64,000 nt of DNA from Amarobacter sp964507025. GTDB lineage: Bacteria > Chloroflexota > Dehalococcoidia > Tepidiformales > Tepidiformaceae. The stretch is from contig CAZDOK010000003.1 of the NCBI GenBank assembly GCA_964507025.1, forward strand, positions 124,001 through 188,000, read 5' to 3'. Shown piece after piece: positions 15,766 to 23,717 of the stretch. The translations under genes were made by a program, and so were the position numbers. Numbering within the stretch: the first letter of the stretch is position 1; each line of letters opens with the position of its first letter. Below the pieces are notes generated by a model, which worked only from the letters and a program-made list of their open reading frames with translations, had not been told where the DNA came from and searched no databases.

Positions 15766-17007
15766 ATGGAATACGAACTGCAAGCAGAGACCGAGGCCGG
15801 ATGCCGCCTCGTCGCGCTCGCGGAGACCCTGGCGGCCGACTTCGCAAGTCGCGCTGCCGAGCACGACCGCGAAGGCACGTTCCCGTTGGAGAACATCGAC
15901 GCGCTCCGCGCGAGCGGGTACCTGGCCGCGCCCGTCCCCCGCGGGTGCGGTGGCATGGGCGTCGAGACCGTCCGCGACGTGCTCGTCGCATCGAGCCGGC
16001 TGGCACGTGGCGACGGATCAACGACCATCGGCGTCAACATGCACCTCAATGTCACCATGGGCCTGCGCCGCTCCTACGAGCGGGCCATGGCCACCGGCGA
16101 CCGGGCGAGGGCGGCCATGCTCGCCGAAACGCTCCAGGGCATTGCCCGGGGCCAGGTGATCATCGCTTCGCTCAGCACCGAGCCAGGGCGCGAGCTCACT
16201 GAACCGGCCACGCGAGCCACCCGCACGCCGGGCGGCTGGTCGATCAGCGGGAAGAAGACCTTCGCGACGATGTCTGAGGCAGCGACACACCTGGCCGTCT
16301 CCGTTTCGTGGGAAGACGAGAACGGCGAGGAGCGGGTCTCGTTCGTCCAGCTGCCCGCCAACGGGCCGGGCGTCACCCTCAACCATGACTGGGATGCCAT
16401 GGGCATGCGGGCGAGCGGCAGCGGATCGGTGTCGTTCGAGCATGTGCCCGTGGCCGATGGCCGCCTGGTTGGTGGCTTTCCCGTGGGCAGGTGGAGCGCG
16501 GGCCTGATGGAGCGCTTCCTCTCGGCCGGCCTGGTGCATGCATCGCCCTACCTGGGCATCGCAGAAGCTGCCGCCGGGCAGGGGCTCGCGATGGCTTCGA
16601 AGGCGAAGAAGGGCCGCAACGGTCGGCCGATGGCCGAGCGGCCCATGATCCAGGTGCTGGCCGCCGAGAACGCGATCGAGCTCGCTGCCATGCGTGGCAT
16701 CTTTGACCGGGCGGCGCGGCTCGTCGACCAGTACTTCGCCAACCACGTGGCTTGCGCGGACTACGACGAGGTCCTGGTCGCCTTCAAGGAAGCCCAGTGC
16801 GCGAAGACGTTCCTCAACGCTGCATCGGTCCGCGTGGTCGATCGTGCGCTCACGCTTTCGGGCGGGGCGGGCTACATGGCCCGCCATCCGCTGTCACGAC
16901 TCTACCGGGATGTCAGGGCGGGGGCATTCATGCACCCGCTCGCAGCCAATACCGCCCACGAATTCATCGGCCGCGTCGAGCTCGGTCTCGAACCCGATGC
17001 AGCCTGA
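15766..17007 (+). CDS. Acyl-CoA dehydrogenase-fold flavoprotein, DszC/SfnC-like
   Basis: A 413-residue protein with the acyl-CoA dehydrogenase fold: helical N-terminal domain (about 1-125), beta domain (about 130-230) and helical C-terminal domain. The usual catalytic Glu in a Y-E-G-T context is absent. Instead the C-terminus reads R-D-V-R-A-G-A-F-M-H-P-L, like the R-D-x-R-x-x-x-x-H-D/H-P block of DszC-type flavin monooxygenases. It is therefore more likely a reduced-flavin-dependent oxygenase than a beta-oxidation enzyme (inference). It has a close paralogue at 38026-39261, and both begin with Y-E-L-Q-A. The upstream region carries the shared element. Confidence 0.8.
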   Translation: MEYELQAETEAGCRLVALAETLAADFASRAAEHDREGTFPLENIDALRASGYLAAPVPRGCGGMGVETVRDVLVASSRLARGDGSTTIGVNMHLNVTMGLRRSYERAMATGDRARAAMLAETLQGIARGQVIIASLSTEPGRELTEPATRATRTPGGWSISGKKTFATMSEAATHLAVSVSWEDENGEERVSFVQLPANGPGVTLNHDWDAMGMRASGSGSVSFEHVPVADGRLVGGFPVGRWSAGLMERFLSAGLVHASPYLGIAEAAAGQGLAMASKAKKGRNGRPMAERPMIQVLAAENAIELAAMRGIFDRAARLVDQYFANHVACADYDEVLVAFKEAQCAKTFLNAASVRVVDRALTLSGGAGYMARHPLSRLYRDVRAGAFMHPLAANTAHEFIGRVELGLEPDAA

Positions 17008-17036
17008 TTGAGCCGGCCTGACGGCCATCTCTCCCC

Positions 17037-17070
17037 GCCGGCGTCCCGGTCGACTGACCGGGGCGCCGGC
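17037..17070 (+). terminator. GC hairpin between flavoprotein and deacetylase genes
   Basis: GCCGGCG-T-CCCGGT pairs with ACCGGG-G-CGCCGGC (one G-U pair) around the loop CGACTG, giving a 14-bp stem. No U-run follows. It lies 29 nt after the flavoprotein stop. Confidence 0.5.
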
Positions 17071-17096
17071 CCAGAACCACCGAAGGAACCACTGTC

Positions 17097-17966
17097 ATGT
17101 CGAACCTCGAACTACTGCCCACCTCCACCTGGCCGGTCGCTCAGCGACGCATGTTGTTCGTGCTGGCCCATCCAGACGACGAGACCCTCGGTTTCGGGGG
17201 CACGATTGCCCGCTACGCCGCTGAAGGGGTCGAGGTGCACCTCATTACCGCTACCTCCGGCCAGAAGGGCTGGTTCGGCGACCCGGAGCGGAATCCGGGA
17301 GAGGCCGCCCTCGGCCGCATTCGGCGCGAAGAGCTGCGGCGGGCCGCGGCGATCCTGGGCGTCCGCCGCGTCTACCTGCTCGGGCACACCGACGGCGATC
17401 TCGACCAGGTCGACCCCGACTGCATCGTGACCGAGATCGCGGCGTATATCCGCGAGTTCCAGCCCGACGTCGTCCTGACCTTTGGACATGACGGGCTGTA
17501 TGGCCACCCGGACCACATCGCCATCTGCCAGTTCACGACGGCGGCGGTGGTGGCCGCTGCGAACCCGGGCTATGCACTGCTCCAGGGCTCGGAGCCGCAC
17601 CAGGTCTCGAAGCTTTACTACCGGGCGGCCCGGGCGCAGTACATGGCCGCGTACGAGGAAGCCTTTGGCGAACTCGTGATGCACATCGACGACGAGGAAC
17701 GCCGCTCCCCCGGCTGGGCGAACTGGGTAATCACCACGACCGTGAACGCCGGGACGCGCTGGCGGCAGGTGTGGACCGCTGTGAAGCAGCATCGGTCACA
17801 GCTACCGCTGTACGCGCGACTCCAGGCACTTCCCGACGAGCGCCACCGCTACCTCTGGGGGACGCAGGAGTACTACCGGGCCATGAGCGTGGTGAACGGC
17901 GGCCGGACGAAGGAGACCGACCTGTTCGCGGGGCTCCAGCAATGGGCCTTAACCGCGGCCGCCTGA
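17097..17966 (+). CDS. PIG-L family deacetylase (LmbE/MshB-like)
   Basis: A 289-residue zinc-dependent amide hydrolase. Zinc-binding A-H-P-D-D-E is at residues 24-29, and the third ligand is in G-H-P-D-H-I-A. Family members remove N-acetyl groups from GlcNAc-linked substrates such as GlcNAc-inositol in mycothiol synthesis or in antibiotic pathways; bacillithiol-type deacetylases are shorter. The substrate here cannot be told from sequence. AAGGAA lies upstream of the ATG. No other thiol-biosynthesis gene is adjacent. Confidence 0.92.
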   Translation: MSNLELLPTSTWPVAQRRMLFVLAHPDDETLGFGGTIARYAAEGVEVHLITATSGQKGWFGDPERNPGEAALGRIRREELRRAAAILGVRRVYLLGHTDGDLDQVDPDCIVTEIAAYIREFQPDVVLTFGHDGLYGHPDHIAICQFTTAAVVAAANPGYALLQGSEPHQVSKLYYRAARAQYMAAYEEAFGELVMHIDDEERRSPGWANWVITTTVNAGTRWRQVWTAVKQHRSQLPLYARLQALPDERHRYLWGTQEYYRAMSVVNGGRTKETDLFAGLQQWALTAAA

Positions 17967-18075
17967 ATCGGGAGTTCCCCTGCACCGTGTTGAGTGCCCG
18001 CGTGGTACGGTGACGGTGCGGGGGAAACTCCGCCAATGCCTCAACGAGGCCGTCGGCCTCCACCCCCGGAGGGGA

Positions 18076-19110
18076 ATGTCGAAACAGCGTCCCGCGCCAC
18101 CCGTTGACTACCGTGAGCTGAAGCAGCTCGTCACCAGCGAAGGACTCCTCGCACCACAGCACGGCTACTATGCCTTTAAAGCCGCTGCCGCATTCGCCGG
18201 GATTGGCCTTGCGGTCGTGGTGACGCTCTCCACCTCGAACCTGGCCATGGTGCTCCTGGGCGCCCTCCTGATGGCGTTCGCATCCACCCAGGTCGCGCTC
18301 CTGGGGCACGACATCGGCCACCGGCAGGGATTCCGCGGCCGCCGGACGAACCTCATCGCACGGTTTATCTTCGGGAACCTGCTCCTTGGCATTAGCCACA
18401 CCTGGTGGAGCGCGAAACATAACCAGCACCACGCGACCCCGAACCACGAGGAGCTCGATCCCGACATCCAGTTCCCCATGGTGGTGTTCTCGATCGAGCA
18501 GCTGGCTGCCCGCTCGCCCAGGCTTCGCTGGCTGATCGGCCTGCAGGCGTTCGTGTTCCCGCTACTGCTTCCGCTGCAGGCGGCGAACATGCGAATCACC
18601 AGCATCCAGCACCTGGTGCGCGGCCGCGCGAAGATGCCGCTGCTGCAGGCCGCGGTCATCCTCGGCCATTTTGTTCTTTACGGCCTGCTGCTCCTCGCCA
18701 TTGGCAGCTGGCCGCTGGCCCTCGCGTTCGCGCTGGTCCACCAGCTGGCGTTCGGTCTGTACAACAGCTCGGTCTTTGCCTCGAACCACAAGGGCATGCC
18801 GCTCATCGAGGCAGGGCACCGGCTCGACTTCCTGCGCGAGCAGGTGCTCACCTCGCGCAACGTGCTGGGGCACCCGCTCACGGACTTCTGGTATGGCGGC
18901 CTGAACTACCAGATCGAACATCACCTGTTCCCGACCATGCCTCGCAACCAGCTCAGCAAGGCCCAGCCCATCGTCGAGGACTTCTGCAAGCGGCTGGGCA
19001 TTTCGTACCACGCCACCGGCCTGTTCGCGTCGTATCGCGAGACCTGGCTCCACCTCTACCGGCTGGGCAACGCGGCCCGCCGGCGGCCCGTAGCGGTCAG
19101 GGCCGACTAG
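18076..19110 (+). CDS. Membrane fatty acid desaturase
   Basis: A 344-residue integral membrane di-iron desaturase. Three histidine boxes are seen: G-H-D-I-G-H, K-H-N-Q-H-H and Q-I-E-H-H-L-F-P, the last with the Q-x-x-H-H form of front-end and acyl-lipid desaturases. At least four hydrophobic segments surround them. I prefer the ATG at 18076 (GGAGGGG just upstream); a GTG at 18010 would add 22 residues. Regiospecificity is unknown. The 3' end overlaps the convergent penicillin acylase gene by 14 bp. Confidence 0.92.
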   Translation: MSKQRPAPPVDYRELKQLVTSEGLLAPQHGYYAFKAAAAFAGIGLAVVVTLSTSNLAMVLLGALLMAFASTQVALLGHDIGHRQGFRGRRTNLIARFIFGNLLLGISHTWWSAKHNQHHATPNHEELDPDIQFPMVVFSIEQLAARSPRLRWLIGLQAFVFPLLLPLQAANMRITSIQHLVRGRAKMPLLQAAVILGHFVLYGLLLLAIGSWPLALAFALVHQLAFGLYNSSVFASNHKGMPLIEAGHRLDFLREQVLTSRNVLGHPLTDFWYGGLNYQIEHHLFPTMPRNQLSKAQPIVEDFCKRLGISYHATGLFASYRETWLHLYRLGNAARRRPVAVRAD

Positions 19111-21406
19111 GCACCGGTAAGGGCTGCAGGCGGAGGATCGACTCGGTTTCAGCCTCCCGGGCAGCCTGATTGCGCAGCATCAGGATGCGCTCGTGCTGTT
19201 GCCAGAGCGGGAGCTGGTCGGCGTAGTGGTGGCTTGCCGGAATACCGGAGACGCCACCCGGGATGACATATGAGGCCTGTTCGGGCTCCGCGAAATCGAC
19301 CACCTGGCGATACACCGAGGTGAGCGTGATGGCGAAGTCGTTCCTGCCGCTGAGGCCGTAGCCAGCGGCCTGGAGCGTATCGCCGTCGCCGCCGACAGCG
19401 GCGCGCGGTGGGTCGAGCGCGGCCCCGGGGAACTGGCTCGAGAGCGGGTGCCGGCTGGCGGTAGTGTGGCGGGAGTCCCAGCGCCAGCTCTTCGGGTCGG
19501 GGCCGCCGAGCGCGGCGGCCTGTTCCCAGGCGCGTCTCAACGCGGCCGCGAGGATGCCGCCCCACTCACGGTCACGGGGGGGTGTCGCCCCGTCTTCGAG
19601 GTGAGCGACGACCTCCGCAAGCAGGCCGTTGACCACCCGGCCGAGGCCAGCGTGCCGTTCGGTGGTGAGCCAGGCCCAGGTCGCCTCGCCCACCAGCGGC
19701 GCGAAGAGCTCGCGCGTGACGTTTCTGCGGAAGTACGCATACAGGAGCCCCTCAGCGCCGTCGCCGCGGAGGTTGCCATCCCACCCGGCGAGCATGGCGC
19801 GGGCGCGTTCGGCATCGCCTTCGAACGGGCCCCCGGATGCCAGGAACCGTGACCACGCGCGCGCCGGATTCGACGTGGTGTCGCCCTGCCATGAGGCGAT
19901 CGCCTCGGGCGAATGGCGTTCACCGGTGGCGAGCAGCTCCACCAGGCGGCCGGCCCGGCCTGGCGGAGCGAAGTACGCGCTGATGTAGGGCTCGTCGCCT
20001 GCCAGCACACGCTGGTTCGCGGTCGCGATGTACCCTTCGGGCGGGTTCACCGAGCGAGGCATCTGCTCGAAGGGGACGGTGCCAATCCACTCGTGCTCGC
20101 CCGTCCAGCCGGGCACGGCGACGCGGCGCCCGGCCTTCGATGCGCGGATTGGCAGCTCGCCCCGCACCAGGTAACCGATGTTCCCGGCGGAATCGGCGGC
20201 GACCAGGTTGTTGACCGGGTCGACCCAGGTTGCCTGCGCGGCGAAGAGCTCCAGCACATCGTGAGCGCGGAGCATGGCGCGGAGGCCGTTGAACGCCGGC
20301 TTCGCGCGTTCGAGTGCGGTGTACCTCAGCGCGACACCCATCCCCTCGCGCGGGTCACCGTGGACGACCGGCCCGTGCCGTGTCCTCCAGCACTCGATGC
20401 TGACCGGCTCTCCGCCACGCACGGTGATGGTCTCGGTGCGCGGCTCTGCCGCCCGCCAGCCATCTTCAGTGAGGTAGCGTTCGCCGGCGTCGCCCTCGAA
20501 CCGCTCGATGTAGAGGTCCTGGTAGTCGGCCTGGGTGTGAGTGATGTTCCAGGCGACGGCACCGTTGAAGCCGAAGTGAGGGAAGCCCGGGAACCCCGCA
20601 AAGGTCGCGCCGCTGACCTCGAATTCCGGGCACGAGACCTTCACCTGCCAGTAGGCGTTTGGCACATCGAGGGCACGATGGGAGTCGTTGCAGATGACCG
20701 GTTTACCGGTGGTGGTGCGCGAGCCGTGCACAGCCCAGGAGTTCGACCCGGCCTCGATCTCGGAGAGGAAGCCCAGATGTTCGCCCGCCGCCGCGATCTC
20801 CTCGTTCGCGAACTCGAAGAGCTCCCGGACCTTGCCGCCCGGGGGGAGGATGACTGAGGTACCAGGCGGCGAAAGGAAGTGGAGGTCCTTCCACGTGTCC
20901 GGACCAACGCGGGCGAACAGGCCAGTCGCGGCCATCTTCCACTGCCAGAGTCCCATCAGCACGTGGCGGATCTTGAACACGGCAACCGAGTGCCACGGTT
21001 CCCACGGCTCGGGGCTGGTGCCCGTAAGCGCGTACTCCGGTGGCAGCGGCGCGGCACTTGCCAGGAAGGCGTTCACTCCCAGGGCATACGCCTCGAACAT
21101 CTCGCGCGTGCCGGTATCCATCGCGCCGATGTCGGCCCTGGCCGCGGCGGCAGTGTCGAGCCGGCGCGCCATCAGGTCGGCGGGGACGCCAGCCTCGCCC
21201 ACGGCCTCGGCCCAGCGGCCCGCTGCCCGCCGCCGGTCGTACTCCATTTGCCAGAGCCGGTCATGGGCGGCGGCGAAGCCCTGCCCGAACCACGCGTCCA
21301 TCTCTGTCGCGGCCGAGACGTGGGCCACGCCCCAGCGGTCGCGCCGGATGACGACCTCTCCGCTCGGCCCCCGGACATGGAGATCTGTTGATTGCGCCGT
21401 CACCAT
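19097..21406 (-). CDS. Penicillin acylase family Ntn-hydrolase
   Basis: A 769-residue amidase precursor. The N-terminal alpha part (R-D-x-W-G-V-A-H, G-Q-G-F-A-A-A-H-D-R-L-W-Q-M-E) is followed by the self-cleavage site in E-A-G-S-N-S-W-A-V, where the Ser after Gly becomes the N-terminal nucleophile of the beta chain. Family members hydrolyse amides such as beta-lactam side chains, acyl-homoserine lactones or acylated peptides; the substrate is unknown. Most relatives are exported, yet the N-terminus (M-V-T-A-Q-S-T-D-L) has no signal peptide. GGAGGGGG lies upstream of the ATG. Confidence 0.93.
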   Translation of the reverse strand: MVTAQSTDLHVRGPSGEVVIRRDRWGVAHVSAATEMDAWFGQGFAAAHDRLWQMEYDRRRAAGRWAEAVGEAGVPADLMARRLDTAAAARADIGAMDTGTREMFEAYALGVNAFLASAAPLPPEYALTGTSPEPWEPWHSVAVFKIRHVLMGLWQWKMAATGLFARVGPDTWKDLHFLSPPGTSVILPPGGKVRELFEFANEEIAAAGEHLGFLSEIEAGSNSWAVHGSRTTTGKPVICNDSHRALDVPNAYWQVKVSCPEFEVSGATFAGFPGFPHFGFNGAVAWNITHTQADYQDLYIERFEGDAGERYLTEDGWRAAEPRTETITVRGGEPVSIECWRTRHGPVVHGDPREGMGVALRYTALERAKPAFNGLRAMLRAHDVLELFAAQATWVDPVNNLVAADSAGNIGYLVRGELPIRASKAGRRVAVPGWTGEHEWIGTVPFEQMPRSVNPPEGYIATANQRVLAGDEPYISAYFAPPGRAGRLVELLATGERHSPEAIASWQGDTTSNPARAWSRFLASGGPFEGDAERARAMLAGWDGNLRGDGAEGLLYAYFRRNVTRELFAPLVGEATWAWLTTERHAGLGRVVNGLLAEVVAHLEDGATPPRDREWGGILAAALRRAWEQAAALGGPDPKSWRWDSRHTTASRHPLSSQFPGAALDPPRAAVGGDGDTLQAAGYGLSGRNDFAITLTSVYRQVVDFAEPEQASYVIPGGVSGIPASHHYADQLPLWQQHERILMLRNQAAREAETESILRLQPLPVPSRP

Positions 21407-21511
21407 CGGACACCCCCTCCGCTGGCATTTCGCGGAAGCCTACCACTTCTGGCAGCACCGCCATGGCGACGGCTCTGGTAGGCTTCCGGCACTCCACGGA
21501 AGGAGCCGCCA

Positions 21512-22825
21512 GTGGCCGCGAATCCGTCCCTCGACTGGGATGGCCTCTTCGATGAAGCCGTCGACATCCTCTGCAGCTATATCCGCATCGATACGTCGAA
21601 CCCGCCGGGCAACGAGGTCGCGGCGTGCGAGTTCCTCGGCGGCATCCTCCAGCGCGAAGGCATCCCGTTCGAGACGTTCGATGCCGGCGGCGGGCGCGTG
21701 TCGCTCAGGGCTGTCCTGCGGGGCGATGGGAGCAAGCGCCCGTTCATGCTGCTGAACCATACCGACGTGGTGCCCGTGCAACGCGAGTACTGGGACGAGG
21801 ACCCGTTCAGCGGGCTCATCAAGGATGGCCACATCTGGGGCCGCGGCGCGCTCGACATGAAGGGGTTGGGCGTTGCCCAGCTCATCACCTTCCTCGCGCT
21901 CAACCGCCGTCAGGTCCCCCTCGCGCGCGACCTCGTGTTCTTCGCCATGGCCGACGAGGAGGCCGGCTCGGAGTTCGGCATGCGCTGGCTCGATCGCAAC
22001 CACCCCGAGTCGCTCGATGCCGAGTTCGTCATCAACGAAGGCGGGGGCGGCACCACGGAGCTCTTCGGCATCGAGCGGCCGGTGTACAACGTGGCGGTTG
22101 CGGAGAAGGGGCCGGTCTGGCTGCGGCTGGTCGCGGAAGGTGCACCGGGCCACGGCTCGGTGCCCCACGACGACAACGCGCTCGACCGGCTGGTGCGCGC
22201 CATGCACCGCGTTCAGACCTGGGAGCGCCCCCTCACGGTGTCGCCGGCGCTCGAGGAGTATTTCGCGCGCCTTTCGAAGGCCGGCATCTATCGCGGAGAT
22301 CCGACTGCGGCCGGCCTGCAGTCGGCCGCGGCGGGCGACCCCCGCATCCGAGCGCTGCTCACGGACACGATTAGCGCGACGACGGCCGCAGCGGGTGTGA
22401 AACATAACGTGATCCCGGCGCGCGCCGAGGCCACGCTCGACTGCCGGCTCCTGCCTGGCGTTCAACCGGAGGGCTTCATCGCCGAACTCGAGCGTGTAGT
22501 CGACGACCCAAAGGTGCGGGTGGAGCGCGTTCACATCGGGTGGTCGGATTCGAACGCGTTTGACACCGAGTTGTTCCGGACCATTGAGAGCGTCGTCCAC
22601 GACCACATCGAGGATGCGGTGGTCGTGCCCGGGATGACGGTAGGGTTCACGGATAGCAGTGTGCTGCGCAACCGCGGCGTGGTCTCGTACGGCTTTTCCG
22701 GCGGGCTCAACGTGCCGGCGCTCGGGCGGACGGTGCATGGCCACAACGAGCGTGTGCCGCTCGAAAGCTTCCGGCTGAATTGCCAGATGGTGTACGAAGT
22801 GACCCGGCGGATGTGCGCGCGCTAG
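21512..22825 (+). CDS. M20 family metallopeptidase/deacylase
   Basis: A 437-residue zinc hydrolase of the ArgE/DapE/CPG2 family. Metal ligands are visible in L-L-N-H-T-D-V-V-P and G-R-G-A-L-D-M-K-G, the catalytic Glu and next ligand in A-D-E-E-A-G-S, and the last His in G-R-T-V-H-G-H-N-E. A dimerisation lid domain lies between (about residues 210-330). The start is GTG 21512, with AAGGAG upstream. It is divergent from the penicillin acylase gene, and the two could act on related amide substrates (inference). Specific substrate unknown. Confidence 0.92.
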   Translation: MAANPSLDWDGLFDEAVDILCSYIRIDTSNPPGNEVAACEFLGGILQREGIPFETFDAGGGRVSLRAVLRGDGSKRPFMLLNHTDVVPVQREYWDEDPFSGLIKDGHIWGRGALDMKGLGVAQLITFLALNRRQVPLARDLVFFAMADEEAGSEFGMRWLDRNHPESLDAEFVINEGGGGTTELFGIERPVYNVAVAEKGPVWLRLVAEGAPGHGSVPHDDNALDRLVRAMHRVQTWERPLTVSPALEEYFARLSKAGIYRGDPTAAGLQSAAAGDPRIRALLTDTISATTAAAGVKHNVIPARAEATLDCRLLPGVQPEGFIAELERVVDDPKVRVERVHIGWSDSNAFDTELFRTIESVVHDHIEDAVVVPGMTVGFTDSSVLRNRGVVSYGFSGGLNVPALGRTVHGHNERVPLESFRLNCQMVYEVTRRMCAR

Positions 22826-22830
22826 CCGGC

Positions 22831-22851
22831 GGTTGCAATGCCTTTGCAACC
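22831..22851 (+). other. Hairpin just after the M20 peptidase gene
   Basis: GGTTGCAA and TTGCAACC form a perfect 8-bp stem with a 5-nt loop, 5 nt after the stop codon. No U-tract follows. The following stretch to 23036 holds a TATACT -10-like hexamer (22883-22888) but no gene I can support. Confidence 0.45.
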
Positions 22852-23036
22852 CGGCGGCCGGGCAGGGGCTTCCCCCCGGGGGTATACTGAAAGGGTCAAT
22901 TCGCGCATCCACAAGGGGGGTCCAACCGGCCCGGCGCCCAGGCGCCGCGCCGGGTTCCGTTTCCCCAGGCAAGTCAGTTCAATCGTGCGGGCCAACCACT
23001 GGAGGGCCCGCCCCGGCACCAGATGGAGCAGGCCAG

Positions 23037-23216
23037 ATGACCTGGACCGAGCAATCGCTTCCGCTCCCATCCGAGGTGCGTCGCGGAGCCACCCACTGCC
23101 GGTACGGCCTGCGGTCCCTCCGCCGCTCGCGACTGCTCGCAACCTCCCGGCCGTGGCAGGTGGTCGCCAACCATGTCGCGCGCGGCGAACTACCTGCCAC
23201 GCACGCTCGTTCCTGA
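23037..23216 (+). CDS. Possible small Arg-rich protein
   Basis: A 59-residue frame from an ATG at 23037 with GGAGC 8 nt upstream. The composition is Arg-rich and no motif is visible. It precedes two other small genes of similar size on the same strand. Weak: it could be a chance frame in GC-rich DNA. Confidence 0.3.
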   Translation: MTWTEQSLPLPSEVRRGATHCRYGLRSLRRSRLLATSRPWQVVANHVARGELPATHARS

Positions 23217-23297
23217 GACGATTCGCCCCCGGCTACCGGTAGCAGCCCTCGGTGAGAGATGGGCTACCGGCCCCCCGGCCAAGGAAAGGACATCTTG

Positions 23298-23498
23298 ATG
23301 GACGAATGTTGCGCCTGCGGCGCCACCAACAACCTCGAATACTTCGCGCCAGAGACCTGCGTGTTCGGCGACGGTTCCCGCCTGGAGCGCGAGGCGCTCC
23401 TCTGCGATGTGTGCGTGGGCGCGACCACGCTCCGGCGCGTGGTGGACCACATCTCAGGCGCGCGCCGGCGAGGCCGCCAATCGGCACTCGCATCCTGA
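23298..23498 (+). CDS. Small cysteine-rich (zinc-ribbon-like) protein
   Basis: A 66-residue protein. Cys4, Cys5 and Cys7 lie at the N-terminus (D-E-C-C-A-C-G) with C-D-V-C in the middle, enough for one zinc site. The C-terminus is basic (A-R-R-R-G-R-R). The chosen ATG at 23298 has GGAAAGGA upstream; an earlier in-frame ATG at 23259 would add 13 residues. Function unknown. It precedes the alpha-glucan operon by about 400 bp. Confidence 0.55.
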   Translation: MDECCACGATNNLEYFAPETCVFGDGSRLEREALLCDVCVGATTLRRVVDHISGARRRGRQSALAS

Positions 23499-23534
23499 AA
23501 GTCACCATCGTTCGTCGGATTGGGAGGCAATGCC

Positions 23535-23717
23535 ATGAACAGTGACGTTATCGCAAGTCCGGCTGAGCGGACCGAACAACGGGTCGCCAGCCCGGCCCGC
23601 GACTATCCGGTCGAGCCGGTGCGCTCGCAATGGGTGGTCGACCTCGTCTCACACAGGGTAGTGAAGCGTGCCGCGCGCTCGCCACTGCATGCACACGGGG
23701 ATCCCGACGCATCGTGA
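23535..23717 (+). CDS. Small hypothetical protein coupled to glgE
   Basis: A 60-residue protein that I do not recognise. GGGAGG stands 7 nt upstream of its ATG. Its stop codon overlaps the GTG start of glgE in the form GTGA, a typical translational coupling arrangement, and this is the best argument that it is a real gene. It contains an S-Q-W-V-V-D-L-V-S-H-R-V-V-K segment and no Cys. It may simply deliver ribosomes to glgE, or it may encode a helper protein (inference). Confidence 0.5.
   Translation: MNSDVIASPAERTEQRVASPARDYPVEPVRSQWVVDLVSHRVVKRAARSPLHAHGDPDAS

Noticed and set aside
21440..22972. 510-residue open frame on the minus strand
   Set aside because: Antisense to the well-supported M20 peptidase gene.
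22838..23242. 134-residue Arg/Pro-rich frame
   Set aside because: Composition looks like random GC-rich sequence and it starts inside a hairpin; a smaller frame with a ribosome-binding site was kept at low confidence.
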